Positions 1-12,092 of a stretch of DNA of 64,000 nucleotides are shown in pieces. The notes under the pieces were generated by a model that did not search any database, was not told where the DNA came from, and saw nothing but the letters and a program-made list of their open reading frames with translations. The stretch covers positions 558,001 through 622,000 of the forward strand of contig OZ017762.1 of NCBI GenBank assembly GCA_963969365.1, in the 5' to 3' direction. The position numbers were made by a program, and so were the translations under genes. Within the stretch, counting starts at the first letter, position 1, and each line of letters opens with the position of its first letter. This DNA is from Asterochloris sp. CNOR1. Lineage: Eukaryota; Chlorophyta; Trebouxiophyceae; Trebouxiales; Trebouxiaceae.

Positions 1-623
1 CTTGAAGTGGTGCAATCAGACTCAGCAGCAGGCCTGAACTGAGTGCCAGCTCAGTCCAGATCTCTTCGCAAGCCTGGCATCCGCAGCTGAGTCGCGTGTG
101 AGCACACAGAGGTATTGACTGGTGCCAGCTACCTTTTGGCACACAAGCATGTTGCTGCTGCGCAGGTCAGGCTTGCAGAACATGAGAGGATCGAAGGAGA
201 GGCAGCCTTGACAGGAATGGTGCACGCTCACAACAGCAGCATGTCTCTCTACCTCTATGTATCCTGCTCTGGCTCTGTGAACGTGCCAGCAGACGAGCTC
301 AGGGCCTGCACTGTGTCTGTACAGGCCACCCCTGTTGCATGATGCACTGCAGGCACTGCTGATGCGATCCCACAAGCTTTGGGTGATCTGCGGCCGCAGT
401 TCAGGTTCCCATGGTTGAGCTCTGCTTGCAGGGCAGAGGTCACCTATGAAAAAGAAAGGCAAGGGGAATGCATGCGCTCAACTTTGAAGCGCCTCTGTCG
501 TATTCCAAGCCGGTCCACACTGAATCTCGTGTAGCCTGCTGGGGAAGTGTATCAGGCCTGTAGTCTTGTTGCAGTTCTGGCAGCCCTCTGAAGGCATCGA
601 GCGGCAGCAAACGGGTACCCCAT
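1..623. other. Left edge, no supported gene
   Basis: No convincing exon is visible. A minus-strand reading near 160-240 contains a short stretch faintly like a kinase catalytic loop, but the key His and Arg are absent and no other kinase motif is near. The last 100-150 bases presumably hold the promoter of the MYND gene that starts at 624; I see no recognisable box. Confidence 0.4.
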
Positions 624-2081
624 ATGGTGGCCAGCCAGCCCTCTCTCAGAGCGAGGCGTGAGATTGATCTCTTGGTGAGGTTGGTCAGCACAAGGCCTGA
701 TGCTGAGGTCTGCAGCCCTGCAAGCCTCGCTCACATGATTCCTGACGGACTTGCAGACTCTGGTGTACCCACAAGGTTATCCCCCAGAGCAGTTTCCGCC
801 GGTGCAACCTGGCACCAGCTTGGGCGAAGTATGTGAGCTGATCACAACACAGGGAGCCCGCGTGTTTGTGAGGTGTGCACTGCTCCTTGGGCACCCAGTG
901 CAGGCCTTTGTTTGGCAGGAAGCTCATCCCATACACAATGGTACGCTGTGGCTTTGAGTGACCCATCAGCTGGACCTGGATGACTGCAGGGGCTACTGGG
1001 GTAGGAGTCTGGTGTTGTGTTTTGAGTGCTTCTACTTCAGAGATCACTGGGTAGTCCGCCAGCTTCAGGTCAGTCCCTCACAATCACCTTGGACTCCCAG
1101 GGCCACCCAGCAGGGACAATTAAAGATGGTGTCAGCGCCAGCACCTCTGGCATCCACACCTCTCGCCATGTTCTGGTCTGCTGCAGTGTCATGCTGAGAC
1201 CCTGCACTATTGCATTGACCCATCAATGCAGCACCTGCACTGTGTTGGTCACTGCATGTGCTTCAGCTGACATGACATGCTCCCAGCTGGCCCTGCTGTG
1301 CTGCAAGTTTGCAAGGCGGGCTGGTGCATCCTCCAGGCTCCACTGGGCCCTGTAAATGCAAAGATTACCAGGATCATGTGCAGCCTGTGCTGCTGTAGCT
1401 CATGGCTGCCAGCCTGCTTTGCACCCTGCTGCTGCCAGCGTGCTGACAGAGAAGCGTATTCGCGCTTTGCAGACTAGATGTCATCCTGGTCTGCTGCAGG
1501 CGCGCAAGCTGACAAAGACCAGGCTCACTGCCGAGCTTGGCAACCCCTTGCTGCTGCTGCCCCGCCAGATCCACCTGTACACCAACATCAAGGAGCTCAT
1601 AGAGAGCATTGAGGGCAGCTTTGAGGCAGCACCTGCGGCCCTGCAGTGGTCTGTATGCAGCTTGGGGCCCAACCACATCCAACTGCCACGGCAGGTTCCC
1701 CATCTGCTGGCTGCAAGAGCCACAGCAGCCTCCCTGGGAATCCAATGCCCGGAGCAGCTGAATCCCGCCAGCCAGCCTGAGGGCCCCGGCTTTGAGCTGG
1801 TACTGGTGCACGAGGATGGAGGGGGCAGCGGCCACGATCAGTGGGTGCTTGAGGGGCGGAAACTGATGGTCAAGTCCCTGATCGGGCTGCAGCAGCTGTG
1901 CAAGACGCCCATGTTCCGCTGCTGGGTGTGCAGCAAGCCGGCACTCCAGATCTGCGGCAAGTGCCACCGCGTGGCCTTCTGCAGCCAGGAATGCGGGCAG
2001 CGGGGGCTGCAGGCACACCTGCAGGAGTGCAAACCCCCTGCTGCCCAGGCAGCCCTTTCAGCTGGGGCCTCCAACAGCTAG
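624..2081 (+). CDS. MYND-type zinc-finger protein
   Basis: Four exons fit: 624-674, 757-872, 1041-1068 and 1500-2081, giving 258 residues with phases that agree. The C-terminus carries a MYND zinc finger, with Cys pairs in CWVC and CGKC followed by FCSQEC, a final His and Cys, and then a short Ala-rich tail. MYND fingers bind proline-rich partners or act in chromatin and methyltransferase proteins; here there is no SET domain, so a scaffold role is an inference. The middle (about 90-190) is an unassigned globular region without a known motif. The ATG at 624 is chosen because the first exon joins cleanly to the second; an upstream non-coding exon cannot be excluded. Sequence at 1430-1465 looks like a weak copy of the start of the last exon. 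Confidence 0.7.
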
Positions 2082-2522
2082 CAGACTGGCATGTAGACAC
2101 ACCTGTGCTTAGATGAAGACGCTGCTGCATGGTTGTGTGCACTGCAAGCAGTGGCTATGAACTTTGGCTGCTTGCCCCCCCTTCCCTCACTTCCTCTGCC
2201 CTCTCTGATCACCTCTTGAGACCTCACATGTCCAGCACTGCGCATGAAGGTCCCTGCATGACATATCTGGGCGGAGCATGACTGCCTGGAGTGGTCCCCA
2301 AGGGGCCTCATCATGCTCTGGTTGAGCGTTGCCCTGCTTCTAATCGAACGAGCTGTCTTGTTGACACGCTACAGCATTCAAATCACTCATCAGCTGAAAA
2401 CCGACTCAAGTGTAATACTTCATGTTGGCGACATCCTGCTCCCCAGAGGTCCGCCCAAGGTACCAAGGCAAGCATGACTGATGCCTGGACTTGTCTGATC
2501 TGAGTTCGGGCGGAGCACGAGC
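2082..2522. other. Intergenic, head-to-tail
   Basis: Separates the MYND gene from the ankyrin/RING gene on the same strand. It should hold the 3' UTR of the first and promoter of the second. A pyrimidine-rich run lies near 2175-2215; nothing else stands out. Confidence 0.4.
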
Positions 2523-5500
2523 ATGCCGCGAGCAAGGAGCAGCAAGCTGGGAGCTTCAACCCTCAGGGACATTGGCAAGCTTATAGGCAGGCCAGAGGGC
2601 CTCAACACCTTGGCCTCTGCTCTGAACACAACACCATCAGCATTGGACGGCTCTCTGCCTGCCGATGGAGGTTCAGGCACAGCTACCAGCAGCAGCAGTC
2701 GTGCGGCAGTGGACCCGGGCTTTGGCGCTGCAGAGGGCATCTGCTCCTGTGCACGCTGCCTGCGCAAGAACGGGCCTGTCACCACTGACATGACGTGAGT
2801 GCTTAGATGCATCATGCAACGTCCCTGGTGCCAGCCTTGGCATCCAAGTTGGCAGCAGCCGCTGACAGTGCTGCAGCAGCACAGGAGCAGCAGGTCGACA
2901 AGAAGCGAAATGGCACAGCTGCTTGAGAGTGGCAAGGCGCTGCGGTTGCACTGCTGCCCTGGCTTGCTTCATGTGCTGCTGCACTCTTGATCACCAGGGC
3001 TCTTGCTCTGGCAGTGCAGCTGCTGGTTCAGGCGGGCTCCTCTGTGGTCAAGCACTGGCGCCTCTGTTTGCACTGCCCTTTCACATTTGCAGATAGGCTG
3101 CGTCTCTGCTGTGGCACGCAAGCTGCAGCGGCACAGGTGCAACAAGGTGCTCCATGCCCTATGGCCTGGTGCCCTCCAGATTGCATCACCTCCAATGGTC
3201 CAGAGCCTGGCCTGCAGGGAGACCATCGAGGAAATCGCAGAATACCTGGAGGACTGTGCCAGCGAGCTGGACTATGAGCTTCAGCAGCAGCAGCAGGCAG
3301 TGCAGGTGAGGAGCCTGTTTTATGACATGCAATCTTCCGTCCAATGACTGGCAGCTGGCTTGTGAGTGACTGGCATGTAGCCTCACAGGCGGAGGCATGG
3401 GTGCAGGCAGGCGCCTGGTGTGTCCGAAGAGCTGCGGCAAGCAGACATTGGTCCAGTGCAAGCAGACACCAGAACTACGTGGCCTGCTGCGTGGCCTCCT
3501 GCAGGAGTGCAGGCAGACCCCTTTTCATGAGGAGCTGCAGGCCCGAGGCGACCTCCCAGTGTGATCACTGTGTGGATCGTTGCAGGCCCTGGAGGCACGT
3601 GTGGACCTCGCAGCCACTGCAGCGCGAGCAGCAGACTGCAAGGCGAAGGGGCCTCAGCGGCCTGCAGTGGACGAAGCTGCGGTCAGTGAGGGAGGCAAGG
3701 CAGAGAGTCCTCAGCGGGAAACAGCTCAAATGCTGTGCAAGGCTCTGGAGCAGGGAGACCAGGCCAAGCTGCGGCGGGAGCTGTGCGCACTGCAGGCCAT
3801 GCCTGACTGCGATCAAGGTGAACTCAAGGGCAGTGGCGTCAATGTGCGTTGTTGGCACGGGGTCATGCTTCGCCAACATGCAGCATTGCCGCTGAGGCTG
3901 TGTGGAGCAGCCTGCAGAGCGATAACAGCTCCAAACCAGCCCAATGTGTTGGCTCCGAGATGGCCAGGATGGGCTCAGTAGCAGCAACATGCTCCTTGCA
4001 TAAGGGTTGGCCACTCGGTCCCAGCACACTTTGCGCTTCTGCAGTCGTCAACTTGCACGTCAGGCTTTGCCTTAGCAAAGCCCATATAACTAGTCTGTTT
4101 TCTCCTCTTGCAATGTGCTGCACATACTGCACCCTGCTGTTCTACGATCCTCGCCCTGCATCCTCAGCTCCATCAAGCCTAGCTTGATGGAGCAGCCCAG
4201 CTCGCTGGAGTCTGCCACCTGCACCGCCAGCTGGCTCACAGCACTCTCAACAACACTGCCCCTCAGTGGCATGCTCATGGAGCAGGCCCACTGCAAAGGA
4301 GGATCGCATTGCAGCTGGGTCCAGCCCCATGGTGCACCAAAACCCTGCCTGATCATACCACCTGACAGCTCATGCTGCACCCTGCCCACTGCCGCCAAGA
4401 CAGCCGCCTCAGCCCCTTGCTCATGGTGCAGCCTACGATGCAGAGGAAGGGGGCGCTGCAGCTGGCATTGCCACTCTGCTGGCGCTTCCAGCTGCCCAGC
4501 GCGGCCTGGCCTCTGTCATCTACCTGCTGCATGAGTTTGGGGGTACAATGGAGAAGGTCGACTTGGACAGAGGGGGCCCGCCGCTGATGCATGCAGCCAA
4601 CAATGGCCACGCGTCCACGGTCACTGCCCTGCTCAAGGTGCGCTTCACAGCTTGGTTCCGGCAAAATTGCAGCATTTGTGCTCTCTGTGCAGTAGCCTGT
4701 TCTGGCGGCCAGCAGAGGCTGTCTCGTTTGCTGACGTCAAGTTGTGCTTGGCAGAGTCCATTGTCGGTAATGCTGTGCCTGATGTGATGCAGTGCGACGC
4801 CGACCCTGACGCTGTGGACTACAACAAACAAACTGCTTTGATGGTGGCAGTCTTCTCAGGTGAGCTGCTTGACCTGAATCATTTGGCTGAAGCCTACAGC
4901 ACCTGCAGTTATGGTATCCCTGAGTGGCCTCCACTTCCAGAAGCAAGGCTGTGAGACTGCAGCCCACCAGCTGAGGCAGGGCAATGCATGCTGCATCAGG
5001 GGCCTCTGGCTCTGAGCCCACGCCATGCTCTGTCCTGGCACCTGGAGCCTGCTGCAGCAGTGCACCAGGTGATGCAGCATGCAGCTTCTAGATGTTCAAG
5101 CCCTCCTGATGCAAGCCGCTCAATGCTGCAGACCGTGCGAAAGCAGCAGAAGCGCTGATTGCAAATGGTGCCACAGTCGACAAGGTGGATGACAAAGGGC
5201 GCACCGCCCTGTGCCACGCAGCCAAGTATGGCAGCATTGACTGCATACACATCCTGGGGCACCACAACGCCAACGCCTTCCATGAGGACAATGAGGGCAA
5301 CAACCCTCTGCAGATTGCTGAGGATGCCAGCCGATTTGAGGCCACCAACCACATCCGGAAGCTGCAGCAGGTGGGGTCTCACTTGTCAGTGCATGCAGGG
5401 CAGCACGGCATGCAGGCCTGCCGCCATCTGGCATGCACCAGTGCAACCTGGCCACAGCTGGCAGCACTGTCCTGCACAGCCTGCCCCCACAGGGCTTTCT

Positions 5501-8500
5501 GATGCACCTGCAACATGGCAATGTGATGATGTTGCCCACCCTTCGTCCTGCTCACACTGTCTGCAGCGGCAGCGCTTGCGGGAGATGCGGCAGCAGCGCA
5601 AGGCTGAGGCCAGGGCTGTCGCTGCTGTGGTCGACGCTGATGCGCTGGCTGAGCAGGAAGCAAAGGCACTGGAGCTGCAGGTGAGAGACACGACTGCCTG
5701 GGGGTGCACAGGGTCCCCCTACCAGAGCGCCTCAGCATAAGCTTTTGCTGTGATGCTACCAGCACTCCACTGCCCTTGTGTGGACTGTTGTGAGGGCCAG
5801 CCTGAGCTTGCGAAGTCTATGCTGGCCCTCACAGCAGTCCCTGTATGGGGCAAACCCCATGCATGCGAACCTGCCCCGGATCCAAAGATCATGGCTGCTA
5901 TCTGCAGGGGCCGTCGTCTGGCTGCAGCCTGTGAGCAGGCCTTGACACCCACTGCACCGTGTGCCGTTGGGCTGCTTGGCTCAGGCGGTTGCTGCAGAGG
6001 TTGCCTAAGCACGGTCACGTCAGCACTGATGAAGCCGTACTGGACGCGCCGTAAGAGTGATGGCAGGGGGCTTGGCATTACTTTCCACCTTGTGCCCTGC
6101 TGGGTGGGCAGATGTCAGGCTTGAGAGTTTGGGCTGCTCCTGTTGAGGCGGGCTGCCTGAGCAGGGCTCAAGTGCAGCCTGCAGAAACGCCGCATCATCT
6201 TCTGCAACATGTGCGCTCTGTGGAATGTGTGCAGGCAGAATTGTTAGCTGAGGAGGCTGCAGAGCGGAACAAGGCTGAGGCCAAGGCAGCAGAAAAGGCT
6301 GCCAAGAAACAGGCCAAAGCTGCAAAAGGTGACTGACAGGAGTGGCTTGTGCATCTGGATGTCAGCTGGTGCTTATTGGCTGCTGAAGGGGGTGGCCGCA
6401 CGCTTGCTTTAGTGCCAGCACCCGCAGGACTGCTGTGAGTGGCATGGTGCCTGCTGAGACAGGTCTGCCGAGCACCAAAATCACTGGCCACTGGGCTGCT
6501 GCATGGAGGGCTTAATACCCAATGGTGCCTGACCTGCAGCCAAAAAGGGGAAAAGCAACCCCACAGAGGTGATCCTGGCAGGTGCTGCAGCTGAAAGCAA
6601 GGATGCAGCAGCAGCGGTTGACTCAGAGACAGCACAGCCCGCCCAGCTGGAGGACCCTGCCTTGCCTCAGGATTTGCACGAGGCTCAAGTGCAGGAACCA
6701 GACCTGGCAGAGACCCCGGTGCAGGTGATCATCTGCTTGACCCATACACATGTCGCTTTCTGCAGCTGCCCTGGTACTGACTGCATGGGATGGCGGTGCA
6801 TGCAGTCAGTGAAGACTCCTGGTGGATGGCCCTGCCTCACATCTGTGTTGGCCCCCACCATGGTCTGCTGCAACTCGCTCATATTGCTGCATAGCCTTAT
6901 GTATAGCCATATATATATGGCTACCCCTGCAGTTGGAGGCAAAGCCCCGCAAGGGGCGGCGGCGACCTGGCCGGCAGCCCCAGCCTGTAGAGATGCCAGC
7001 AGGCAGAGCATCCCAGCACAGCAGCCAGTCAGATCAGCAGCAGGAGCAGCAGCATCGCCCAGCACTGGTGCGGGAGCACCAACCTGCTGCTGATCTGAAC
7101 ATGAATGGCAGTGGGCCTGGAAGGCACCACACAAGGCAGGAAGAGGATGACAGGGTAAGGCAGATGTTTTTATATACTACTGCCAGGCGAGGAAGGGTGC
7201 GAAACTTCCGGCAGGACATGGTATTATCAGCAAAGATGTGCACAGCCCACGGAGGGATAGCAGGCTGCCGGGCTGTCTGCATGGACTCCCTTGATCCTCC
7301 AAGCTGTAACGAGGCTTGGGGCTGCTTTGCAGGGGTTCTTCAGCTTTGTGGGCATCCACCAGGCAACAAGCTGGAGGGCCGCCGCTTTGTTGCTGCACAC
7401 TTGTCACAGAGAAGCATCTTGAAACACTGCGCCGCCTGTTAACCAGCTGCATTGCTTGCACTTGCCAGCTTGTCTGTGACAGCTCACCGATTCATGATAG
7501 CTGCTACCACTGCAGGAGGTGGAGGAGCTGCGCAAGCTCTACTCCCTGGAAGAGCAGCGCCAGCTCGAGGAGCACTTCGCTGCGCAGCAGGCTGAGCGGC
7601 GGCGGCAGGCGCAGCAGCCGCGGCAGCCTGCACCAGCACCGGTGCAGGGCGCGCCCCCAGGGGCTCGCCCAGATGCTGTCCTCCCAGCGCGGCGGGGGAC
7701 TGCTGCGGCGGTCCCCGTCGTACGGCCTGTGGGGCACAGGCCGGCTGGTGGTGAGGCCTTGAATGGCGTGCAGGGGCCTCCTGCGGTGCAGCCAGCTCCC
7801 GTGCGCAACACTCCGGCTTCGCCTGCGCAGCAGCAGCATGCTGCAAGGGCGCCTCAGGCCGTGCAGTACCACCCCCAGCAGCAGCAGCAGCTGCTGCTGC
7901 GAGAGGGTGGGGCCCAGCAGCCGCTGGCGCCCGGTCAGGGGCTGCAGGGGCAGCAGCGGCCAACCCAGACGGCGCAGCAGCCTGTACCTGCACCACAGGT
8001 GTGCATGGTTTGCAGCATCCAGCTTTGCCTGTCTGCAAGTAGGCACAAGGGAGCAGAGCAGACCAGCCGCCTGCCTGCACTGCCTGTGCAGCTGGTCACT
8101 AAGTCACGGCTGTGGGTATGGTGCAGCAGCACGTTGCGTCATTGGCTCAACAGCAAGCTCTAATGCACATCTTCCTCCCGGCACATGCCCTGCAACAGGA
8201 ATTTGCTGCCACATTTCAGCTGCCTTGGGTGGTGACAGGCACCTGGTGGCCTGTGCAGGCGCCCGTGCAGCAGGCATCTCCCCAGCAGTTCCCAGGACTG
8301 GCGGCCCAGGGCGCAGACGGCCTGCGGCGGCAGTGGGAGGCCCTGCTGAATGAGGCTGCCCTGTGCAAGGAGGAGCTGCGGCAGCTCAAGCTGGCCCACG
8401 CCATCAAGCAGCTGCTTCCCCAGGTCAGGGCCTGCTGGTGGCTGCTGAGTAGTGGTGATGCATGTCTGGGATGTCCTCTGCCAGTGCTGCCTGCTGCCTG

Positions 8501-11500
8501 GGTCCTTTTGTGGAGAGTTGACCAAGCTGGAGAATTTGCAGAAGCATGGCCCAGAAAGCTTTGCAGGCCAGAGCAGCTGTGGACAGCACTACCTGGTCGA
8601 GCACTGCAGGCATTCTGGAGGGTGCTGTCTGTGTTCCCTTACCTTTCCTCAAGACGATCGGTCCAGAACAACCCCATGCCGCCCATGTGGGTCTCAGCTG
8701 CAAAGCTGCCCTCTGCCACACCACTCTGCAGGCGCATCAGGCGGGCATCTACAAAGCAAAGAGGGGCACTGCCTGATGGCCTCGCTGCTCAGGAGGGCTG
8801 GTGTCAGCAAAGTCACTATGCACATGGGTGGGAGCATGCTCTGACTTACACTTCTTCTTTGAAGGACTTCTGGCCCCTGCCTGCAGGTGCACCAGGTGGG
8901 CATCTCCACCAAGTATGGGCGCAAGGTGTTAACGCGCCTGGAGAAGGTGCAGGCCGTGAGGGACGAGCTGTATGCAGCCAAGTTTGAGCAACCTGCCAAC
9001 ATGGGGCGCTTGCGAAAGGCTCTTGATGACGCTGCTGCCTATTCGACACTCATCGACGCCAGCTTGCTGGCCAGCATCCAGGTAGGAGTCAATGTGGATT
9101 TGGTACGGTTTGATGAAGGTCTGAGTACATAGCAAGCAACAAAAAGCCCCCAACCCCACTGAAATTTGACCTTGACTTGGCTGAGCTGCTGCGATCTCAT
9201 TTCTGTTTATGTCAAAATTCCTGCAGGACAGTACATCGCACTGCCTCTCAGCATGAGCCAGCATGCCTTTATTTCAACTCTCAGTGTGGCCACCATCTTG
9301 CTTGACCTCTCATACCAGCCTGTCCATGTGGTATGGTCCAAGCCGCTATGTTGTCTGCTGCCCGCCAGACAGCATGTCAGGCGCCCCCCAAGGCCTCCTG
9401 CTTTGCGCTCTGCACTTAGTTGTGTTGTCCAGCACTGCGCTTCCATCGTCTTGGCGACAGACTTGACTGTACGTGCTGGGTCAGTCACATCGTGCACGAC
9501 CTACAGGCCAGTGAGGCAGTGGCTAGACGGGGGTGCCACAGGGTTGGACGCTTGCCAGTATGCTTGAAGCCACTCAAACAGTTTGTACCCTGCAAGACCT
9601 ACTGGCCAGCTAGGAAGTTGCTGCTGTGCCAGAGTTGAGGCTGCTGCCATGACTTGTCAGCAACTGATGACCTGGCAGCAACTGACTGCCCCCCGAGGCA
9701 GATGCTTGACAGGAGACCTGGGGTCCCATCTCTGCTTGACAGGCCACCTGAGCAGGGGCAGGACACTGCAGGACCTGGTGGCCAGCGAGACAGCAGCGAG
9801 AGGAGGGGACCTGGGCGCCACCATGTCAGGCGAACCCTGGGGAGCGCCATTGTCGTCAGGGAACGGCTTCAGGCTGCAGGCCAATGGGACCAGCTCGACA
9901 GTGTTCAGGGATCACGGGCTGGGAAATGGCGCTCTGCCGGTCGAAGGACAGCAGCAGCAGGGCGCCTTTGGCGGCCACCAGCTGCTGTCGCTGGGCAACA
10001 ATGGTGGCTATGACTGGCACTCCCAGCTGGGCCTCTTGCGCACCTCCTCTGCGCTGGGTGTCAGGTACACTACACCATTTGGCTGGGCTACTCCACTGGA
10101 CTGTCCAGGCTTGAGTGTTTGCTGCCGAGGGCAGCCTGCGAAGACTTGCTGAGTGCAGCCTGTGAAGCCTCGCTGAGTGCAGCAACTGCATGTGGGCACC
10201 CACGGCTGCATTGTTGAGGCTGGGCCAGCTGCGCACCTCCGCGCAGAGCATCAGGCTGGGTAGCTAGACTTGGCTGGACATTCATGCAGCAGGCTGCTTT
10301 GGTTGTGGCTGGCCAGTGCCCTGCACAGACTACGGCCTTCTCATCACGAGGAGACATGCATGGCCAGCTGCAATCAGACGCAGGCGGATGCATCTTGCTG
10401 ACATGTTTTCTGATGCCTGGCTGCAGTGCCAGTCCCAATGGCTTTGCGGACCGCCTGGGGCAGGGTGCTGTGCAGCCCAGCTCGAGTGCTGCCTTCAAGG
10501 CTGGGTTTACGCAGGACCCGGCCGTGCTTGCAGCCTCATATGAGCAGGTGGGTGCTGCGCAGGTGGTGCTTTGCTGGCAGCGTGGCTGTTTGACATGCGC
10601 TTATGCGTGGCGCACAAGCCTGGCTGTGCTTGCAGTCTGGTATGAGTAGGAGGAGGTGTGCATCTGACCACCCTTTGGCACACAGGCTGTGACAAGCGCT
10701 GTGACTGGCGCAGTCAGACCTGCACAGGCGCCTGCCACGTCTGCCAGCGTGCTTCAGCACAGCGCTGCCAGGACCTCACCCACTTACCGGCTGACATGCT
10801 GCATGTTGCTGCAGGCGCAAGTTGGCCCCACTGGCAGCAGCACGCAGGCGTTCTACAGCCCCCAGCCCCACTGGGAGCGCAGCCAAGCCGAGGTGGGGGC
10901 TGCACTGTGGCTTACTGCTGTTCTGCGCAGGGCTGCGTGGCAATGATCCTGCCGGAACAGCTGGGTCCTCGGGACCTGCTCTTCAGCATGTTGCGCTTGG
11001 GCGTTGATGCCTGCCGCCTGGCACATCACTCCTTGGCATGTCTGACATGTATCTGACAGTGTGCAAGTCCCGAGCTGTGGCAATGGTGCCTGGGCGTGGC
11101 CCACATCTGCCCTGACAGGAAACTCTCAGGGAAAGAGTCTGGCCACAGTGTTTGAGGAGGCAGCTGCATCTGCTGGGAGACGCCAATGCGTGCTACAGTC
11201 TGACCAAGTGCCAAGGACTCGGCCTGACCTAGCTAAAGCAGCCTCCCTCTGTACCTCCAGGGTGCAGCAAAGTTTGCAGGGTGGGGATTGGCACACATGC
11301 ATGCTGCAGTCTGCCGCAGCCATGGCAGCTAGGGCTGGCTTGGCAAGGGCTGAAGCCTCCCGCTGCGCTTGCAGGCCGCAGCTGAGCTTGCAGAGTGGGA
11401 GGATGGCGACCATGACCAGGAGTGCGTGGTGTGTTGGGCGCAGCGCAAGACCGCACTGTGCATGCCCTGCGGCCACATTGCCATGTGCAATGCCTGCAGC

Positions 11501-11740
11501 CAGACTGTCAAGGGGCAGTCAGGGCTGTGTCCCATCTGCCGAGACCCGATCGACTCGGTGAGACGTCTGCAACAAAAACGAACAGTTCAGAACTGCATTC
11601 TTGGCTGCCACAAAGTACTGCCTAGCTTGAAGTGCCTTGGCTTTGTCTGAATGCCATCATGCTTGTTGTGGAAGTGCAGCGCTCTCTGATGTGGCTTGTC
11701 CCTGTTGCAGATCTTTGACCTTGCCGGTCATCAGCAGTAG
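2523..11740 (+). CDS. Ankyrin-repeat, RING-finger protein (probable E3 ubiquitin ligase)
   Basis: Coding exons that join in phase: 2523-2794, about 3032-3305, 3586-3817, 4432-4637, 4793-4859, 5132-5370, 5567-5680, 6235-6328, 6540-6724, 6933-7154, 7516-7998, 8259-8423, 8887-9081, 9772-10064, 10427-10547, 10686-10892, 11119 to about 11220, 11375-11557 and 11711-11740. One junction near 11220-11374 is unresolved. The protein is about 1,200 residues. Order: a Ser/Ala-rich head with a CSCARC cluster, three to four ankyrin repeats (exons at 4432-5370), an Ala/Glu/Lys-rich coiled coil, a basic and Gln/Pro-rich disordered part, a helical region, and a C-terminal C3HC4 RING (CVVC, CGH, CNAC, CPIC). 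Ankyrin plus RING is the layout of XBAT/MIB-type ligases, where ankyrins choose substrate and RING recruits E2. That this is one gene rather than two tandem genes is inferred from continuous phase and lack of an internal stop or start. Confidence 0.65.
6904..6923. repeat. Perfect 20-bp palindrome in an intron
   Basis: An AT-rich perfect inverted repeat with flanks TAGCCA and TGGCTA around a TA core lies about 9 bases before the acceptor of the exon at 6933. It could fold into a hairpin over the polypyrimidine tract in pre-mRNA. Confidence 0.8.
8726..8768 (+). repeat. Decayed copy of the exon start at 8887
   Basis: This intronic stretch begins CTGCAGG, like the true acceptor, and continues with a close match to the first 30 or so bases of the exon at 8887, sharing the run GGGCATCT. 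It lies about 160 bases upstream of the original. Confidence 0.75.
9492..9615 (+). repeat. Two decayed copies of the exon start at 9772
   Basis: Copies at about 9492-9545 and 9589-9615 repeat the acceptor and first codons of the exon at 9772 (a TGCA, GACCT, TGGCCAGC, GAG pattern). The copies are further from each other than from the exon, as expected for independent decay. Confidence 0.65.
10218..10261 (+). repeat. Decayed copy of the exon end at 10064
   Basis: Repeats the last codons and donor of the exon ending at 10064, sharing GCGCACCTCC and a following TCAGG. It lies downstream in the intron. Confidence 0.7.
10597..10656 (+). repeat. Decayed copy of the exon end at 10547
   Basis: Repeats the last 45 bases of the exon ending at 10547, with the exact shared run GTGCTTGCAG and a following TATGAG. 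In the copy the final codon is TAG and the donor is destroyed. Confidence 0.75.
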
Positions 11741-12092
11741 GCGTCCCCCCGACCATTTTTTTGTGTAACTTTGCTGAGAGCCAACATCTCCACTTTGGGG
11801 GACCTGACCCCTCGCCTCCTGCCTGAAACCATTTCTCACTGCCCCCCACCCTGATGGTGCTGCAGCAGAAGGCGTGTAAGATGTGCCTGTCCCTGGCAAT
11901 AATGTCCAGTCTCACAATGCAAAGGTGCAAACGTCTGGCATCTCTTGCTTGGATTGCGGACAGCTCAATCAGACAACTCCTCACCATTGCCAGTCTTTAG
12001 AGTGGCGGGTCCCCAAAAAAAACCAACCATGGTTAGTAATGAGAGCGTTGGGATTGCCATCCACCGATTGTTCGCTCATCGCCTGATCCACC
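11741..12092. other. Intergenic, head-to-tail
   Basis: Follows the TAG of the ankyrin/RING gene and precedes the ATG of the esterase-like gene. No exon or regulatory motif is recognised. Confidence 0.4.

Noticed and set aside
150-250. Minus-strand text resembling a kinase catalytic loop (DLRSSN)
   Set aside because: The preceding His-Arg is replaced, and no DFG, APE or glycine loop is nearby; likely chance.
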